Of a DNA stretch of 53,203 nucleotides, positions 28,010-37,492 are shown in pieces. The notes below the pieces were generated by a model that made no database searches, was not told where the DNA came from, and saw only the letters and a program-made list of their open reading frames with translations. The first letter of the stretch is position 1; each line of letters starts with the position of its first letter. Origin of the DNA: Vibrio ruber DSM 16370 (GTDB lineage: Bacteria > Pseudomonadota > Gammaproteobacteria > Enterobacterales > Vibrionaceae); NCBI RefSeq assembly GCF_900163965.1, contig NZ_FULE01000023.1:1-53203 (forward strand). Direction: 5' to 3'. A program made the position numbers and the translations under genes.

Positions 28010-31000
28010 TCATGGTTCATCTGCATGGTCTTTCAACCACAGCATCGGTGGCTGTAAAATCTGGGCAGCATAAGCACGTGCCGATTGACATAAATCCTCT
28101 GACCACTGTGGCCAGACACGGGCAATATACGCATTTTGTCCCTCACCGCCAATAACGCTAAAATCGTTACCGATAAAAGCCTCTTGCATTTTTTTCACGG
28201 CTTTTTCTTCATCTTCATGCCATTCCCGCTGACGATTGAAACCCGCGTCAATACCAGCCAGCGCCACTTGCGGAAAATAAGCTAAAGGCTGATTCATTCC
28301 CTCGATGTAGAGACGGACGAACTCTTCCAGATAGGTTTGGGCTTGCTGGGCAGCGATTGGCGGATAGTAAAGATGCTGAACCCCATTTTTACGCTCATAA
28401 CCGATAAGATGAGTCGGACAGGATTCACCCATCACCGCGACAGCAAGATGATCCAGCCATGCCGACAAATAATCCTGCGCCCGGATTCGCCCCACCCGAT
28501 AACGCACCAGTCCGGACTGAAAATAACGGGTCACCCAACCAAGCAATTGAATAGGTCGATCAGCGCCTAAAACCGTGGTAGTGAGATTGAGCTCACAGTC
28601 GGGTTTCGGTTGCTGACACAGACTATCGATGACTTCTGTCAGCGCCAGTGCTTGCTCATAATTCTCCCGGAATTCAAGTTCCCCGAAAGCCCCGACCGGT
28701 AGTTGTCCTTGTGCCCGTTTCGCCTGAATAAAATAATCAACTTGCTGGGCTTGCGACAATTGCGTAGCCGAACTCGAATGACTTGTCTGCTCAGAATCAG
28801 CGCGACGCGCCTCAAGCAGGACAGCCACTAATTCATCCAGTAGTTGATAACGGGCCAGACCATTGAGTGAAAACGGCTCTTCATCTTGTAATGACACCAA
28901 CTCATTTTCGAACCAAACCCGTAAGCGACGGTTGAAAAAATACTGAACGGGTAAACGCCAGAAACGCTGTAGTTCAACAAAGTCCAGTTCTAAAGGAAAT
29001 GTCACATCCGCGAAAAAGTCGGGTAATGGTTCTCCCCCGGTCACCGGCGAAGGTGACTCACTCCCCGTCGCAGCCGGCAGCCACTCCCGGGCATAGCTAC
29101 CGTGAGGGCCGGTAAATGCATCGGGACTATACGGCACCATCGGATGAGAAAAAGTCATGTGTTGTACCAGCCGCTCACCGGAAGTATCACTGGCAAGCGC
29201 CTGATCCCCGTCCAGACAGTAATTCTGATGGCAATACGCCACCAACTCACTCACCAGAACCGACGGTAAACTGATACTATTATCTTGCACCGAACGTCCG
29301 ACATAACTGATATACAGACGCTCCCGGGCAGAGAGCAAGGCCTCCAGAAACAGATAACGGTCATCATCCCGGCGGGAACGATCCCCCGGGCGGGTCTGCT
29401 CGGTCATTAAATCAAACCCCTCGGCTGGCACCGTCCGGGGGTAAATACCATCATTCATCCCCAGCAAGCACACCACCCGGAAAGGAATCGAGCGCATTGG
29501 CATCAAGGTACAGAAGTTAACTTGTCCGGCTAAAAAACGCTGACTGACCCGGGCACTGGATAACTGCCCGGCAAGGTAGTGATATAAAATATCCGGCGCA
29601 ACCGAATCCTCATAGTGAGCATCCTGCAACTGTTCCTGAAGGTGATTGAGTGTATCGCGAATGTGCTGAAAGCTAACTTCCTCTTCCACTGAAGCAACAA
29701 AAAAATCATCGAGCAAGTCATGCAATAACTCACGCCATGCAGTGACCGGCAACGTCTGTCGCAGTTGTCGGCGATAATCGCGAATCCGAGCGATAAATGC
29801 GGCCAATTTACCGGCCAGCTCAGCGTCGAGCCCCTGAATCTCGTTATACGGGGCGACATTGCGGTCGTCCAGTTCTAACATTGTTGCAGAATCAGACATG
29901 GCATAGCCGGCGAGCATCCGATCAATCCCGAACTCCCACGTGTTTTGTCGCGTCGGCGGTAAATCGAATTCGCTTGCCGTCTGCTCATTGAGTCCCCAAC
30001 GAATTCCGGACGCCTCAACCCAACCTTTTGCCTGTAAAAATTCGGCTTCACTGATCTCAAAACGCGCCATCATGGCCGGGGTTTCCAACAATTCAAGCAA
30101 CTCTGAAGCCAGACAACGGGAACTCGGTAGCTGAAGCAAGCGCATAAATGCCTGCAAAACCGGGGATTCTTGATCAGCTGTGCGATCCGAGATTGAAAAA
30201 GGAATATAACGTTCAGCGGCTGCATTGCCGAATACTGCTTCAATCACCGGGCTGTAAGTATTGATATCGGCAACCATCACAATCACATCACGGGGGTTGA
30301 TCTCAGGATTGCGGTCAAACAGGGACAATAGTTCATCATGCAGCACTTCCACTTCCCGCAGCGGACTGTGGCACTGATGAATCGACAAAGAATCATCACC
30401 GTTGTCAATCTTCTGTTTATGCTCGCTGGACGTCAAAATCTGATCGTTCTGATGCTCTTCGAGGTGGAGGATGTCGGCCTGGATCTGGTGTAACAATGTA
30501 TCCCGGGGTGTTTCAATAAAAAACTCGTGTTCTTCACTCTCGATCTGCGACAACAGATAAAGATTATCCCGCCCCAGTTTTCCCATCGATGCCAGCAAAC
30601 TATTGCCCACCGCATGTTGCAAATGCAGTTCATCCTCAAGATTAGCGTCGATGCCTCCTTTTAACGGCGAACGTTCATCACCGGTAACCCATCGACCTTC
30701 CTGTAATATAATCTGCTTACGCTTCAGACTTGCGACACGGGCCAGATATTTTCGGTCACGAATTTCCCCCCAATAATGCTGACACGGATTGGTCAGCATC
30801 AGATGAACATCCGTCTGCTCACCCAATGCCTGCAACGCATCGAGATAACGGGGCGGCAGAGCCGTTATGCCAAAAATAAACAACCGCTTGGGCAGCACAC
30901 CATCTGGAAGCGGCGTCTGCTGTAACTGTTCGATAAACTGTTGATACAAATTGCCACGATGGTAATGCGACTGTCCCAGCTGTTTGGTGTCCGCAAACAA

Positions 31001-31513
31001 ACGTTGCCACAGTATCGGTTGCCACGGATGACGCTCAGTCAGAGATTCAATCGGTTGACCGGCTTCCCAACTTTCAATCCAGTCGGGGCGGTACACCAGG
31101 TAACCATCGAAAATATCGGCAATTTTTTCCGCCAGCTGAAACCGCTTCAATGCAGAATTTTCATCAGCCAGATACTGACGCAGCGGCATAAATTCCGCTT
31201 GGTCGAGCATTTCCGGTAACAGACGCATCAACTTCCAGGTCATGGCTTCTTTATTGAATGCGCTCCGCTTCGGCACACCCGGCAACACACTGGCAAACAT
31301 CTCCCAGATAAATGTCGCCGGCAACGGAAAATCAATATTGGCGGTGACCCCCAGCTCCTGTGCCAGTGCCATTTTCAGCCACTGAGACATCCCCGGACTC
31401 TGAACCAAAATTTGCTCGGCTTCAAACGGGTGCGTCAATGGATCATTTTTAATCAAATGAACCAGCAGGATCTTGAGCGTATCAAGTTGATTTGAATGAT
31501 AAACAGTAAACAA
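28010..31513 (-). CDS. recC: Exodeoxyribonuclease V subunit RecC
   Basis: The 1167-residue subunit starts FTVYHSNQLDTLKILL with TTG as first codon and GGAT five bases before it; the N-terminus aligns with E. coli RecC (xxVYHSNRLD). It holds inactive helicase-like domains, recognises Chi (GCTGGTGG in E. coli) and guides the split strands. Typical segments include QSPGMSQWLKMALAQELG and RVVCLLGMNDGIYPR. It is slightly longer than the E. coli protein. Confidence 0.95.
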   Translation of the reverse strand: MFTVYHSNQLDTLKILLVHLIKNDPLTHPFEAEQILVQSPGMSQWLKMALAQELGVTANIDFPLPATFIWEMFASVLPGVPKRSAFNKEAMTWKLMRLLPEMLDQAEFMPLRQYLADENSALKRFQLAEKIADIFDGYLVYRPDWIESWEAGQPIESLTERHPWQPILWQRLFADTKQLGQSHYHRGNLYQQFIEQLQQTPLPDGVLPKRLFIFGITALPPRYLDALQALGEQTDVHLMLTNPCQHYWGEIRDRKYLARVASLKRKQIILQEGRWVTGDERSPLKGGIDANLEDELHLQHAVGNSLLASMGKLGRDNLYLLSQIESEEHEFFIETPRDTLLHQIQADILHLEEHQNDQILTSSEHKQKIDNGDDSLSIHQCHSPLREVEVLHDELLSLFDRNPEINPRDVIVMVADINTYSPVIEAVFGNAAAERYIPFSISDRTADQESPVLQAFMRLLQLPSSRCLASELLELLETPAMMARFEISEAEFLQAKGWVEASGIRWGLNEQTASEFDLPPTRQNTWEFGIDRMLAGYAMSDSATMLELDDRNVAPYNEIQGLDAELAGKLAAFIARIRDYRRQLRQTLPVTAWRELLHDLLDDFFVASVEEEVSFQHIRDTLNHLQEQLQDAHYEDSVAPDILYHYLAGQLSSARVSQRFLAGQVNFCTLMPMRSIPFRVVCLLGMNDGIYPRTVPAEGFDLMTEQTRPGDRSRRDDDRYLFLEALLSARERLYISYVGRSVQDNSISLPSVLVSELVAYCHQNYCLDGDQALASDTSGERLVQHMTFSHPMVPYSPDAFTGPHGSYAREWLPAATGSESPSPVTGGEPLPDFFADVTFPLELDFVELQRFWRLPVQYFFNRRLRVWFENELVSLQDEEPFSLNGLARYQLLDELVAVLLEARRADSEQTSHSSSATQLSQAQQVDYFIQAKRAQGQLPVGAFGELEFRENYEQALALTEVIDSLCQQPKPDCELNLTTTVLGADRPIQLLGWVTRYFQSGLVRYRVGRIRAQDYLSAWLDHLAVAVMGESCPTHLIGYERKNGVQHLYYPPIAAQQAQTYLEEFVRLYIEGMNQPLAYFPQVALAGIDAGFNRQREWHEDEEKAVKKMQEAFIGNDFSVIGGEGQNAYIARVWPQWSEDLCQSARAYAAQILQPPMLWLKDHADEP

Positions 31514-31650
31514 GCGTTATCCGGGTTGAGAAATCATCATTGCTGACTAGATTAGCATATTGCTTGCCAGCTTTCCCATGTCGGCGACTTGAATAAAAAT
31601 ATAAAATGTCGAAAGATGTAGGTCATCATTCGCTGAGAACTGAATCCCAT

Positions 31651-32547
31651 ATGCTCACTCATATCACCCTCCGGCAACTACACATTTTCACAGTGGTCAC
31701 CCGGAATAATACCCTCACCGAAGCCGCAGAAGAGCTATTTCTGTCCAAAGCCGCCGTCAGTATGGCGCTCTCGGAGTTGGAAAAACAGTTGGGACATGCA
31801 CTATTTGACCGGGTCAATCATCGACTGATTCTTAATCAAGAAGGCCGTAAACTGCTCCCTTTAGCCGATGAACTGTTAAACCGGGCCAATGCTATTCCCC
31901 GGCTGTTTGAGCATGAAAACCGGCTGCACGGACAGTTACGGATTGGTGCCAGTGATACCATCGGCAATCAAGTGGCGCCTTACCTGCTGAGTCATTTCCG
32001 GCAACAGTATCAGCACAGTACACAAACGTTATTTATTTCGAATTCCGCTCAAATTTGCCAAAAACTTGTCGATTACGAGCTGGATATTGCCCTGATTGAA
32101 GGAAAAACGTTACATCCGGCCTTAGTGTCCAAACAATTTAGTCAGGATGAAATGTGCATCATCTGTGCACCTGAACATCCGCTCACCCAAAAAACCAACG
32201 TTCGATTATCTGATTTTGAACATAGCCAGTGGTTGCTGCGCGAAGCGGGTTCCGGTTCCAGAGAATTCTTTCTCCGCACTATCGCACCACGTCTGGAAAG
32301 ATGGTATGAAGCATTTGAACTCAATACCACCGAAGCTCTGATTAACAGCGTATCCGCCGGATTAGGCTTCGGCTGCCTGTCCCGGCTTGCGGCCAAAGCA
32401 GCTTTGCAGGACGGTCGAGTGGTCTCATTATCGGTTCCCTTAGACATGCGCCGGCGTTTCTGGTTACTGGTTCATAAAGAAAAATATCAGAACCCGCTTC
32501 TGAAATGCTTTATCCAGTTTTGCTTTGAATGGCGTCGTAATGGATAG
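31651..32547 (+). CDS. LysR-family transcriptional regulator
   Basis: From the ATG at 31651 (MLTHITLRQLHIFTVV) the protein has about 298 residues; the upstream in-frame ATG at 31606 lacks a ribosome site. The helix-turn-helix is at residues 6-62 (NTLTEAAEELFLSKAAVSMALSELEKQLG), and the effector domain includes LREAGSGSREFF, a motif of the YeiE/CysB-like subgroup. The target is unknown; divergent recC is a poor candidate for control by such a regulator. Confidence 0.85.
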   Translation: MLTHITLRQLHIFTVVTRNNTLTEAAEELFLSKAAVSMALSELEKQLGHALFDRVNHRLILNQEGRKLLPLADELLNRANAIPRLFEHENRLHGQLRIGASDTIGNQVAPYLLSHFRQQYQHSTQTLFISNSAQICQKLVDYELDIALIEGKTLHPALVSKQFSQDEMCIICAPEHPLTQKTNVRLSDFEHSQWLLREAGSGSREFFLRTIAPRLERWYEAFELNTTEALINSVSAGLGFGCLSRLAAKAALQDGRVVSLSVPLDMRRRFWLLVHKEKYQNPLLKCFIQFCFEWRRNG

Positions 32548-32562
32548 ACTTTTGACACCATT

Positions 32563-32582
32563 TACTGTATAAAATAACAGTA
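32563..32582 (+). promoter_or_regulatory. LexA (SOS) box of yebG
   Basis: TACTGTATAAAATAACAGTA contains CTGT-N8-ACAG and lies 32 bases before the yebG start. A TTGACA at 32552-32557 is a likely -35, so the box covers the promoter spacer and -10. yebG is also a LexA target in E. coli. Confidence 0.92.
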
Positions 32583-32614
32583 TTTTATCATTCAACCAAA
32601 ACAGAGGAATTACC

Positions 32615-32926
32615 ATGGCTGTAATCGTCAAGTACGTGGTCGAGCGGAATGGAGAAGAAAAAATGACTTTTACCTCTAAAGCCGAGGCAGATGCTTATGA
32701 CAAAATGCTCGATATGGCAGATGAATTGTTCACTTTACTCGGCAAGAGTGAATTACTGAGCAGTGAAGAAAAGCAAGAAGAGTTGGCAATGTATCTGGCA
32801 CAAAATAAAGAAGAAGTGCTGTACGCCTTAGGCGCCAAGCGCAGACCGACACCGGCCAAACCCAAGTCAGAAAAGAAATCAGCCCCCAAAGCAGCGGCTA
32901 CAGACTCTGATGATCAGGCAGCCTGA
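32615..32926 (+). CDS. yebG: YebG, DNA damage-inducible protein
   Basis: This 103-residue protein has the YebG N-terminal domain (MAVIVKYVVERNGEEKMTFT) and a Lys/Ala/Pro-rich tail (TPAKPKSEKKSAPKAAAT). E. coli YebG is an SOS-induced protein of unclear role. The ribosome site AGAGG is well placed, and the SOS box precedes the gene. It is monocistronic. Confidence 0.95.
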   Translation: MAVIVKYVVERNGEEKMTFTSKAEADAYDKMLDMADELFTLLGKSELLSSEEKQEELAMYLAQNKEEVLYALGAKRRPTPAKPKSEKKSAPKAAATDSDDQAA

Positions 32927-33142
32927 TAAAAGAATTTCTTTATAGGGTGATATATCGCTAAAACGACAACTCATATCAATTGACAGACGTTCTGCGATTG
33001 AAGACTTTCATCCTGTTGAGTGGCTCTTTATGATGGCTCCATCTGATTTCAATACCCGCTTTCAATGCCCGCGTTGTTTACGCAGACCATGGCTCAAAAT
33101 CATGGAGTTACGTAACAGCGTGATTCATCAACGGAGAAAACA

Positions 33143-34174
33143 ATGGCTTATTTTGCACTAGCGCTTGGCACAGCAACGAAAAACCGTGACGGAAAAATTA
33201 TCGAAGCATATTTTCCAACCCCGATTCTTAACCCGAGTGATGCTTTGGTTTCCCAATTGACCCCAATAGTCGACTATCAGGGGGGCAACGAAACATTTGA
33301 AATCACTCCGGCTCAGGCCGCGGAGCTGGCACAAGCGTTTCAGTCTCAGCAGGAAACCGCCAGTGCAGCGTTTGCCACGCAGGCAGCGTCATCTGAACAG
33401 CCGCTCGTCGGTGTGATTCTGGCAAGCGATGCTCAACCGCAAACCGTCGCAGAAGGGTTCCTGAAACTTCAGTTGATTTCACACCGTTTAGTTCAGCCTC
33501 ACGGCACCGTACTGGATGGCATCTTCGGTCTGCTTCACAATATCGCCTGGACAAATGAAGGGCCGATTGACTTGCCGGAGCTCCCGGAACGCCAAATGGA
33601 AGCCCGTCTGGCTGGTCGCGTCCTCAGCGTTGACTGTGTCGATAAGTTTCCGAAGATGGTTGATTACGTTGTACCGGCAGGCGTTCGGATTGCGGATACC
33701 TCACGTGTTCGTTTGGGCGCGCATGTAGGCGAAGGCACCACGGTCATGCATGAAGGCTTTATTAACTTTAACGCCGGAACAACCGGTGTCAGCATGGTTG
33801 AAGGCCGGATTTCTGCGGGGGTTCTCGTCGGCAATGGTTCTGATATCGGTGGCGGCGCTTCAATCATGGGTACACTCTCCGGTGGCGGTAAAGTCGTTGT
33901 GTCTATCGGTGAAAATTCACTCCTCGGTGCCAATGCCGGGCTGGGTTTCCCGTTGGGCGATCGCTGCACGCTTGAATCGGGCTTATATGTCACCGCCGGA
34001 ACCAAAGTTCAAATGCTGGATAAAGACGGCAACAAAGTTGAAGTGGTCAAAGCGCGTGATTTAGCCGGTGTTTCCGATCTGCTGTTCAGACGTAACTCTC
34101 AGACCGGACAGGTCGAGTGTCTCGCTAACAAGTCAGCGGTAGAACTCAATGATGAGCTCCACAGCAATAACTAA
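33143..34174 (+). CDS. dapD: 2,3,4,5-tetrahydropyridine-2,6-dicarboxylate N-succinyltransferase
   Basis: The 343-residue protein is of the longer DapD type found in Vibrio and Pseudomonas (E. coli DapD has about 274). The C-terminal half is a left-handed beta-helix with hexapeptide repeats (TTVMHEGFINFNAGTTGVSM, ISAGVLVGNGSDIGGGASIM). It adds succinyl-CoA to tetrahydrodipicolinate in lysine and diaminopimelate synthesis. ACGGAG lies eight bases before the ATG. It is monocistronic with a strong terminator. Confidence 0.95.
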   Translation: MAYFALALGTATKNRDGKIIEAYFPTPILNPSDALVSQLTPIVDYQGGNETFEITPAQAAELAQAFQSQQETASAAFATQAASSEQPLVGVILASDAQPQTVAEGFLKLQLISHRLVQPHGTVLDGIFGLLHNIAWTNEGPIDLPELPERQMEARLAGRVLSVDCVDKFPKMVDYVVPAGVRIADTSRVRLGAHVGEGTTVMHEGFINFNAGTTGVSMVEGRISAGVLVGNGSDIGGGASIMGTLSGGGKVVVSIGENSLLGANAGLGFPLGDRCTLESGLYVTAGTKVQMLDKDGNKVEVVKARDLAGVSDLLFRRNSQTGQVECLANKSAVELNDELHSNN

Positions 34175-34219
34175 GCATGATTGATGAATTCATTGCATTT
34201 GAGTTCATCCTTCAATGTA

Positions 34220-34256
34220 CAGAAAAGGCCGACATTATTTGTGTCGGCCTTTTCTG
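34220..34256 (+). terminator. Rho-independent terminator of dapD
   Basis: CAGAAAAGGCCGACA and TGTCGGCCTTTTCTG form a 15-bp perfect stem around a 7-base loop, 45 bases after the dapD stop. The T-run is inside the 3' arm, so it can work in both directions. Confidence 0.92.
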
Positions 34257-34393
34257 TTATGGCGCTGATGACTCATATCTGCATTCCCCTCTCATCAACG
34301 CTTCCGTATCTCTCGAACTTGTTCACAGTAGAAAATCTTAACCAGACAAGTGATGAACAACACTGACTTTTTCAGTAGAATCCGTGGCACTGA

Positions 34394-34399
34394 TATAAT
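34394..34399 (+). promoter_or_regulatory. Candidate -10 box of the adenine deaminase operon
   Basis: TATAAT lies about 100 bases before the start, in the context TGATATAATGG. No strong -35 lies at the right distance (nearest is TTCAGT at 34371), so activation or an extended -10 may be needed. Confidence 0.35.
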
Positions 34400-34497
34400 G
34401 GTGGGTACAACATACCAATAAATACACCGCGATCATCAAAATATGATTGAATCGATTTGATTCACGATTGAATTACCTGATTGTCACAGAGGCAGAT

Positions 34498-35511
34498 ATG
34501 CAAAACTTTATCCAGAATCTACCCAAAGTAGAGTTACATCTTCACATTGAAGGCACACTCGAACCAGAATTAATGTTTCAACTGGCAAAACGTAATCAGG
34601 TTAATATTCCCTTCCAAACACCGGAAGAAGTCCGGGCGGCCTACCAGTTTACCAATCTGCAATCTTTCCTTGATATCTATTATCAAGGTGCGGATGTGTT
34701 AATTCATGAGCAGGATTTCTTTGACCTGACCTGGGCTTATCTCCTGCGCTGTCAGGCTGATCATGTCATCCATACTGAAATCTTTTTTGACCCACAAACA
34801 CATACCGCCCGTGGCATTGCTTTTGAAACCGTCATCAATGGTATTTCCGCTGCGTTAGATAAAGCCCGACAAGAGTTAGGTATTTCCAGCCAGTTGATTA
34901 TGTGTTTCCTGCGTCATCTGAGCGAAGACGACGCAATTGAAACCTTCAAGCAGGCGCTGCCTTATCAGGATAAAATCATCGGGGTTGGGCTGGATTCTTC
35001 AGAGCAGGGTCATCCACCGGAAAAATTTGCCCGGGTATTCAAAATGGCGCGGGATGCGGGCTTTATTCCCGTTGCTCACGCTGGGGAAGAAGGCCCGGCC
35101 AGCAATATTGACGACGCCTTAAATCTATTGGGAGTACAGCGGGTTGACCACGGGGTTCGTTGTGTCGAAGATCCACAACTGGTGCAACAACTGGCAGAAA
35201 CAAGAATGCCACTGACCGTCTGCCCGCTCTCCAATATCAAGTTGCGTGTATTTGACAATATGCAACAACACAACATCGTCGAGTTACTGAGACAAGGGCT
35301 ATGCGTTACAATCAACTCGGATGATCCGGCTTACTTCGGCGGCTATATGACAGATAACTTTATGGCGGTTGCCGATGCCCACAAGATGACCCATGCTGAG
35401 CTTGCTCAGTTCACACTCAATGCGATTGAAGCCAGCTTTATCTCATCAACAGAAAAGGCACGTATGGCATCAGAGGTTAAAGCCTATCTCAATCACACCG
35501 ATACAGAATAG
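34498..35511 (+). CDS. Adenine deaminase, adenosine-deaminase-like
   Basis: The 337-residue metal-dependent amidohydrolase begins with the zinc motif ELHLHIEG (His14, His16), with VAHAGEEGP, VDHGVR and INSDDPAYFGG further on. The HLHIEG and EPELMFQLAKRN forms match the adenine deaminase group characterised from Pseudomonas aeruginosa PA0148, not true adenosine deaminase (HRHLDG). It would convert adenine to hypoxanthine. The start at 34498 has AGAGG five bases upstream; a further ATG lies 17 codons earlier but lacks a site. A cyclotransferase gene follows 23 bases later. Confidence 0.82.
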   Translation: MQNFIQNLPKVELHLHIEGTLEPELMFQLAKRNQVNIPFQTPEEVRAAYQFTNLQSFLDIYYQGADVLIHEQDFFDLTWAYLLRCQADHVIHTEIFFDPQTHTARGIAFETVINGISAALDKARQELGISSQLIMCFLRHLSEDDAIETFKQALPYQDKIIGVGLDSSEQGHPPEKFARVFKMARDAGFIPVAHAGEEGPASNIDDALNLLGVQRVDHGVRCVEDPQLVQQLAETRMPLTVCPLSNIKLRVFDNMQQHNIVELLRQGLCVTINSDDPAYFGGYMTDNFMAVADAHKMTHAELAQFTLNAIEASFISSTEKARMASEVKAYLNHTDTE

Positions 35512-35534
35512 ATAACAGCTTCAACGGAGGTTTT

Positions 35535-36095
35535 GTGGCAATTTACATCTTTGGCTATGGCAGTCTGATGAACTCATCTTCACGCCAGCTGACCGGACAA
35601 ACAGGCACAGCCCGCCCGGCTGTGGTTGACGGCTTAACCCGGACTTGGGGAATGGTGGATGACAGTTATCAGGCTTCACCACTGGTTGTTCAGCCCGGTG
35701 ACGGTATCGTCAATGGTGTGCTGCTCGATGTATCACCCCAAGAGCTGACCCAGTTCGATCAGCGCGAACGGGGATATCAGCGTATTCAATTGGATATCGC
35801 CGACATCAACACTGAATTGTCACTCTCCGCTCAAGATGCGGTGTGGGTTTATGTGAAGAGTGAGCCAATGGCACCGACTCATGAAAGCCCGATCCTGCAA
35901 ACATATATCGATACGGTTCTTACCGGTTGTCTTGAAGTCTCAGAGGCCTTTGCTCACCTGTTCGTCAAGCACACTCATGGTTGGGAGCATCCGCTGGAGA
36001 ATGACCGTCACGCGCCTAAGTACGTCAATTATGCAGGGATTTCCCCGGAAAACTGGCCGAAAATAGACCAAATCCTTACCCAGGTTCTGGCCTGA
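35535..36095 (+). CDS. Gamma-glutamylcyclotransferase-like protein
   Basis: The 186-residue protein starts with FGYGSLM, the substrate-binding motif of the GGCT/AIG2/ChaC fold, and has the catalytic-glutamate-like FDQRERGYQRI. The reaction may be release of 5-oxoproline from a gamma-glutamyl compound, but the substrate is uncertain. The start is GTG at 35535 with GGAGG five bases upstream. It is likely co-transcribed with the adenine deaminase. Confidence 0.8.
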   Translation: MAIYIFGYGSLMNSSSRQLTGQTGTARPAVVDGLTRTWGMVDDSYQASPLVVQPGDGIVNGVLLDVSPQELTQFDQRERGYQRIQLDIADINTELSLSAQDAVWVYVKSEPMAPTHESPILQTYIDTVLTGCLEVSEAFAHLFVKHTHGWEHPLENDRHAPKYVNYAGISPENWPKIDQILTQVLA

Positions 36096-36103
36096 TAGTC
36101 CAT

Positions 36104-36127
36104 GGCCTCTTCATGAGGCCTTCTTTA
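36104..36127 (+). terminator. Rho-independent terminator after the cyclotransferase
   Basis: GGCCTC and GAGGCC form a 6-bp GC-rich stem with a 5-base loop, followed by TTCTTTA, eight bases after the stop codon. Confidence 0.8.
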
Positions 36128-36321
36128 ATACTCCCGCGATGAAAACGCAGAGTTTTGCGGTTACCACATGTTTATACCACCCTCTTCATGATAGAATCCG
36201 GCTGTTTTACAGAAAAGATCACCAAGATGGCATCATCCGAAAATATACCCCATCTCTACGGGCTGTGATGTAATCATTTTGCTGCGTCATATTTTATCTG
36301 AATGATGTATAGAGGAATGCA

Positions 36322-37323
36322 ATGGCCACGATCAAAGACGTTGCACGTGAAGCCGGGGTGTCTGTCGCAACCGTTTCACGCGTCGTCAACCAGTCCCCGA
36401 AAGCCAGTCAGTCATCGATTACGGCAGTCAAAGCCGCAATGCAAAAATTAGGTTATCGTCCCAATGCAGCGGCCCGTGCACTGGTCAGTCAAAGTACCAA
36501 TATTATCGGTGTGTTAGTCAATGATGTGTCTGACCCATTTTTTGGCTCGCTCGTAAAAGCCGTTGATAACGTCGCTCACGAAAATGGTAAACAAGTGTTG
36601 ATCGGTAATGGTTATCACCATGCAGAACAGGAACGCAAAGCCATGGAGCTGTTAATTAACAGTCGTTGTGATGCGCTGGTCATTCATGCGAAAGCACTGC
36701 CGGATGAAGAGCTGATCAGCTATGCCCGCGAGGTCAAATCGATGGTTCTGATCAATCGTTACATTCCTGAAATCGCAGATCGCTGTATCTCTCTGGATAA
36801 TTTTAAGGGGGCGTATCTGGCGACAGAATACCTGATTAAAAATGGTCATCAAAAGATTGCCTGCATCAGTTCTTCACATCCGATTGAAGATACTGACCAG
36901 CGAATTTCCGGATACAAATCCGCACTGCATGATTACGGTATTTCATTACCTGCCAGTTATATTGAGCAAGCAGAACCCAGTACCTCAGGGGGGGAAATCG
37001 CGACCACCAACTTACTGCTAAAGTCTCTTGATATCACGGCGATCGTTGCCTACAACGATAATATGGCAGCGGGTGCGATTTTTGTGTTGCAAGAAAACGG
37101 TCTGGCGTTACCGGATCAGATCTCCCTTATCGGTTTCGACGATGCGTTAATCTCCCGCTATGTCAGTCCCAAATTAACTACGGTTCTTTATCCGATTCAA
37201 CAGATGGGAGAACAGGCAGCCCAACTGGCGCTCAATCTGGCTAAAGGCTTACCGTCAGAATTGCAACCATTGCGGTTCTCCCCCACATTAGTCAGGCGGG
37301 AGTCCGTCAAAAAACAAAGCTGA
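36322..37323 (+). CDS. galR: GalR/GalS-type LacI-family repressor
   Basis: The 333-residue protein starts MATIKDVAREAGVSVATVSR, the LacI helix-turn-helix, followed by a sugar-binding core. Identity to E. coli GalR is high across the protein (SDPFFGSLVKAVDNVA, LIGNGYHH, ISLIGFDDALISRYVSPKLT). It represses galactose genes unless bound by galactose. No galactose genes are near; targets must lie elsewhere. AGGA precedes the ATG. Confidence 0.9.
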   Translation: MATIKDVAREAGVSVATVSRVVNQSPKASQSSITAVKAAMQKLGYRPNAAARALVSQSTNIIGVLVNDVSDPFFGSLVKAVDNVAHENGKQVLIGNGYHHAEQERKAMELLINSRCDALVIHAKALPDEELISYAREVKSMVLINRYIPEIADRCISLDNFKGAYLATEYLIKNGHQKIACISSSHPIEDTDQRISGYKSALHDYGISLPASYIEQAEPSTSGGEIATTNLLLKSLDITAIVAYNDNMAAGAIFVLQENGLALPDQISLIGFDDALISRYVSPKLTTVLYPIQQMGEQAAQLALNLAKGLPSELQPLRFSPTLVRRESVKKQS

Positions 37324-37492
37324 TGGCTGATCAAGACCTGCGTACTGAAAGTTGCCTTAAGCCTGTGGAAGTGATCACCGGAGAGAGTGAAAAATAATGA
37401 ATTTTTTCGACGACTGACTGCTATTTTTATGCACTCTTCTTCTAAACTAAAAAGTAAGGAATCGGTGAGAAAATCGTAGCAAGGGTATCGAC

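Noticed and set aside
27500..28057. 185-codon plus-strand frame spanning the recC-recB gap
   Set aside because: It overlaps the recB start and recC end on the opposite strand, and its residues (many Gln, Ser, His) look like a shadow, not a protein.
31606..31651. Earlier start for the LysR gene at 31606
   Set aside because: No ribosome site and the extra 15 residues are not part of the LysR domain.
33030..33161. 43-codon frame with a CPRC motif overlapping the dapD start by 19 bases
   Set aside because: Only one Cys pair, no ribosome site that stands out, and the dapD ribosome site and start lie inside it. Too short to support.
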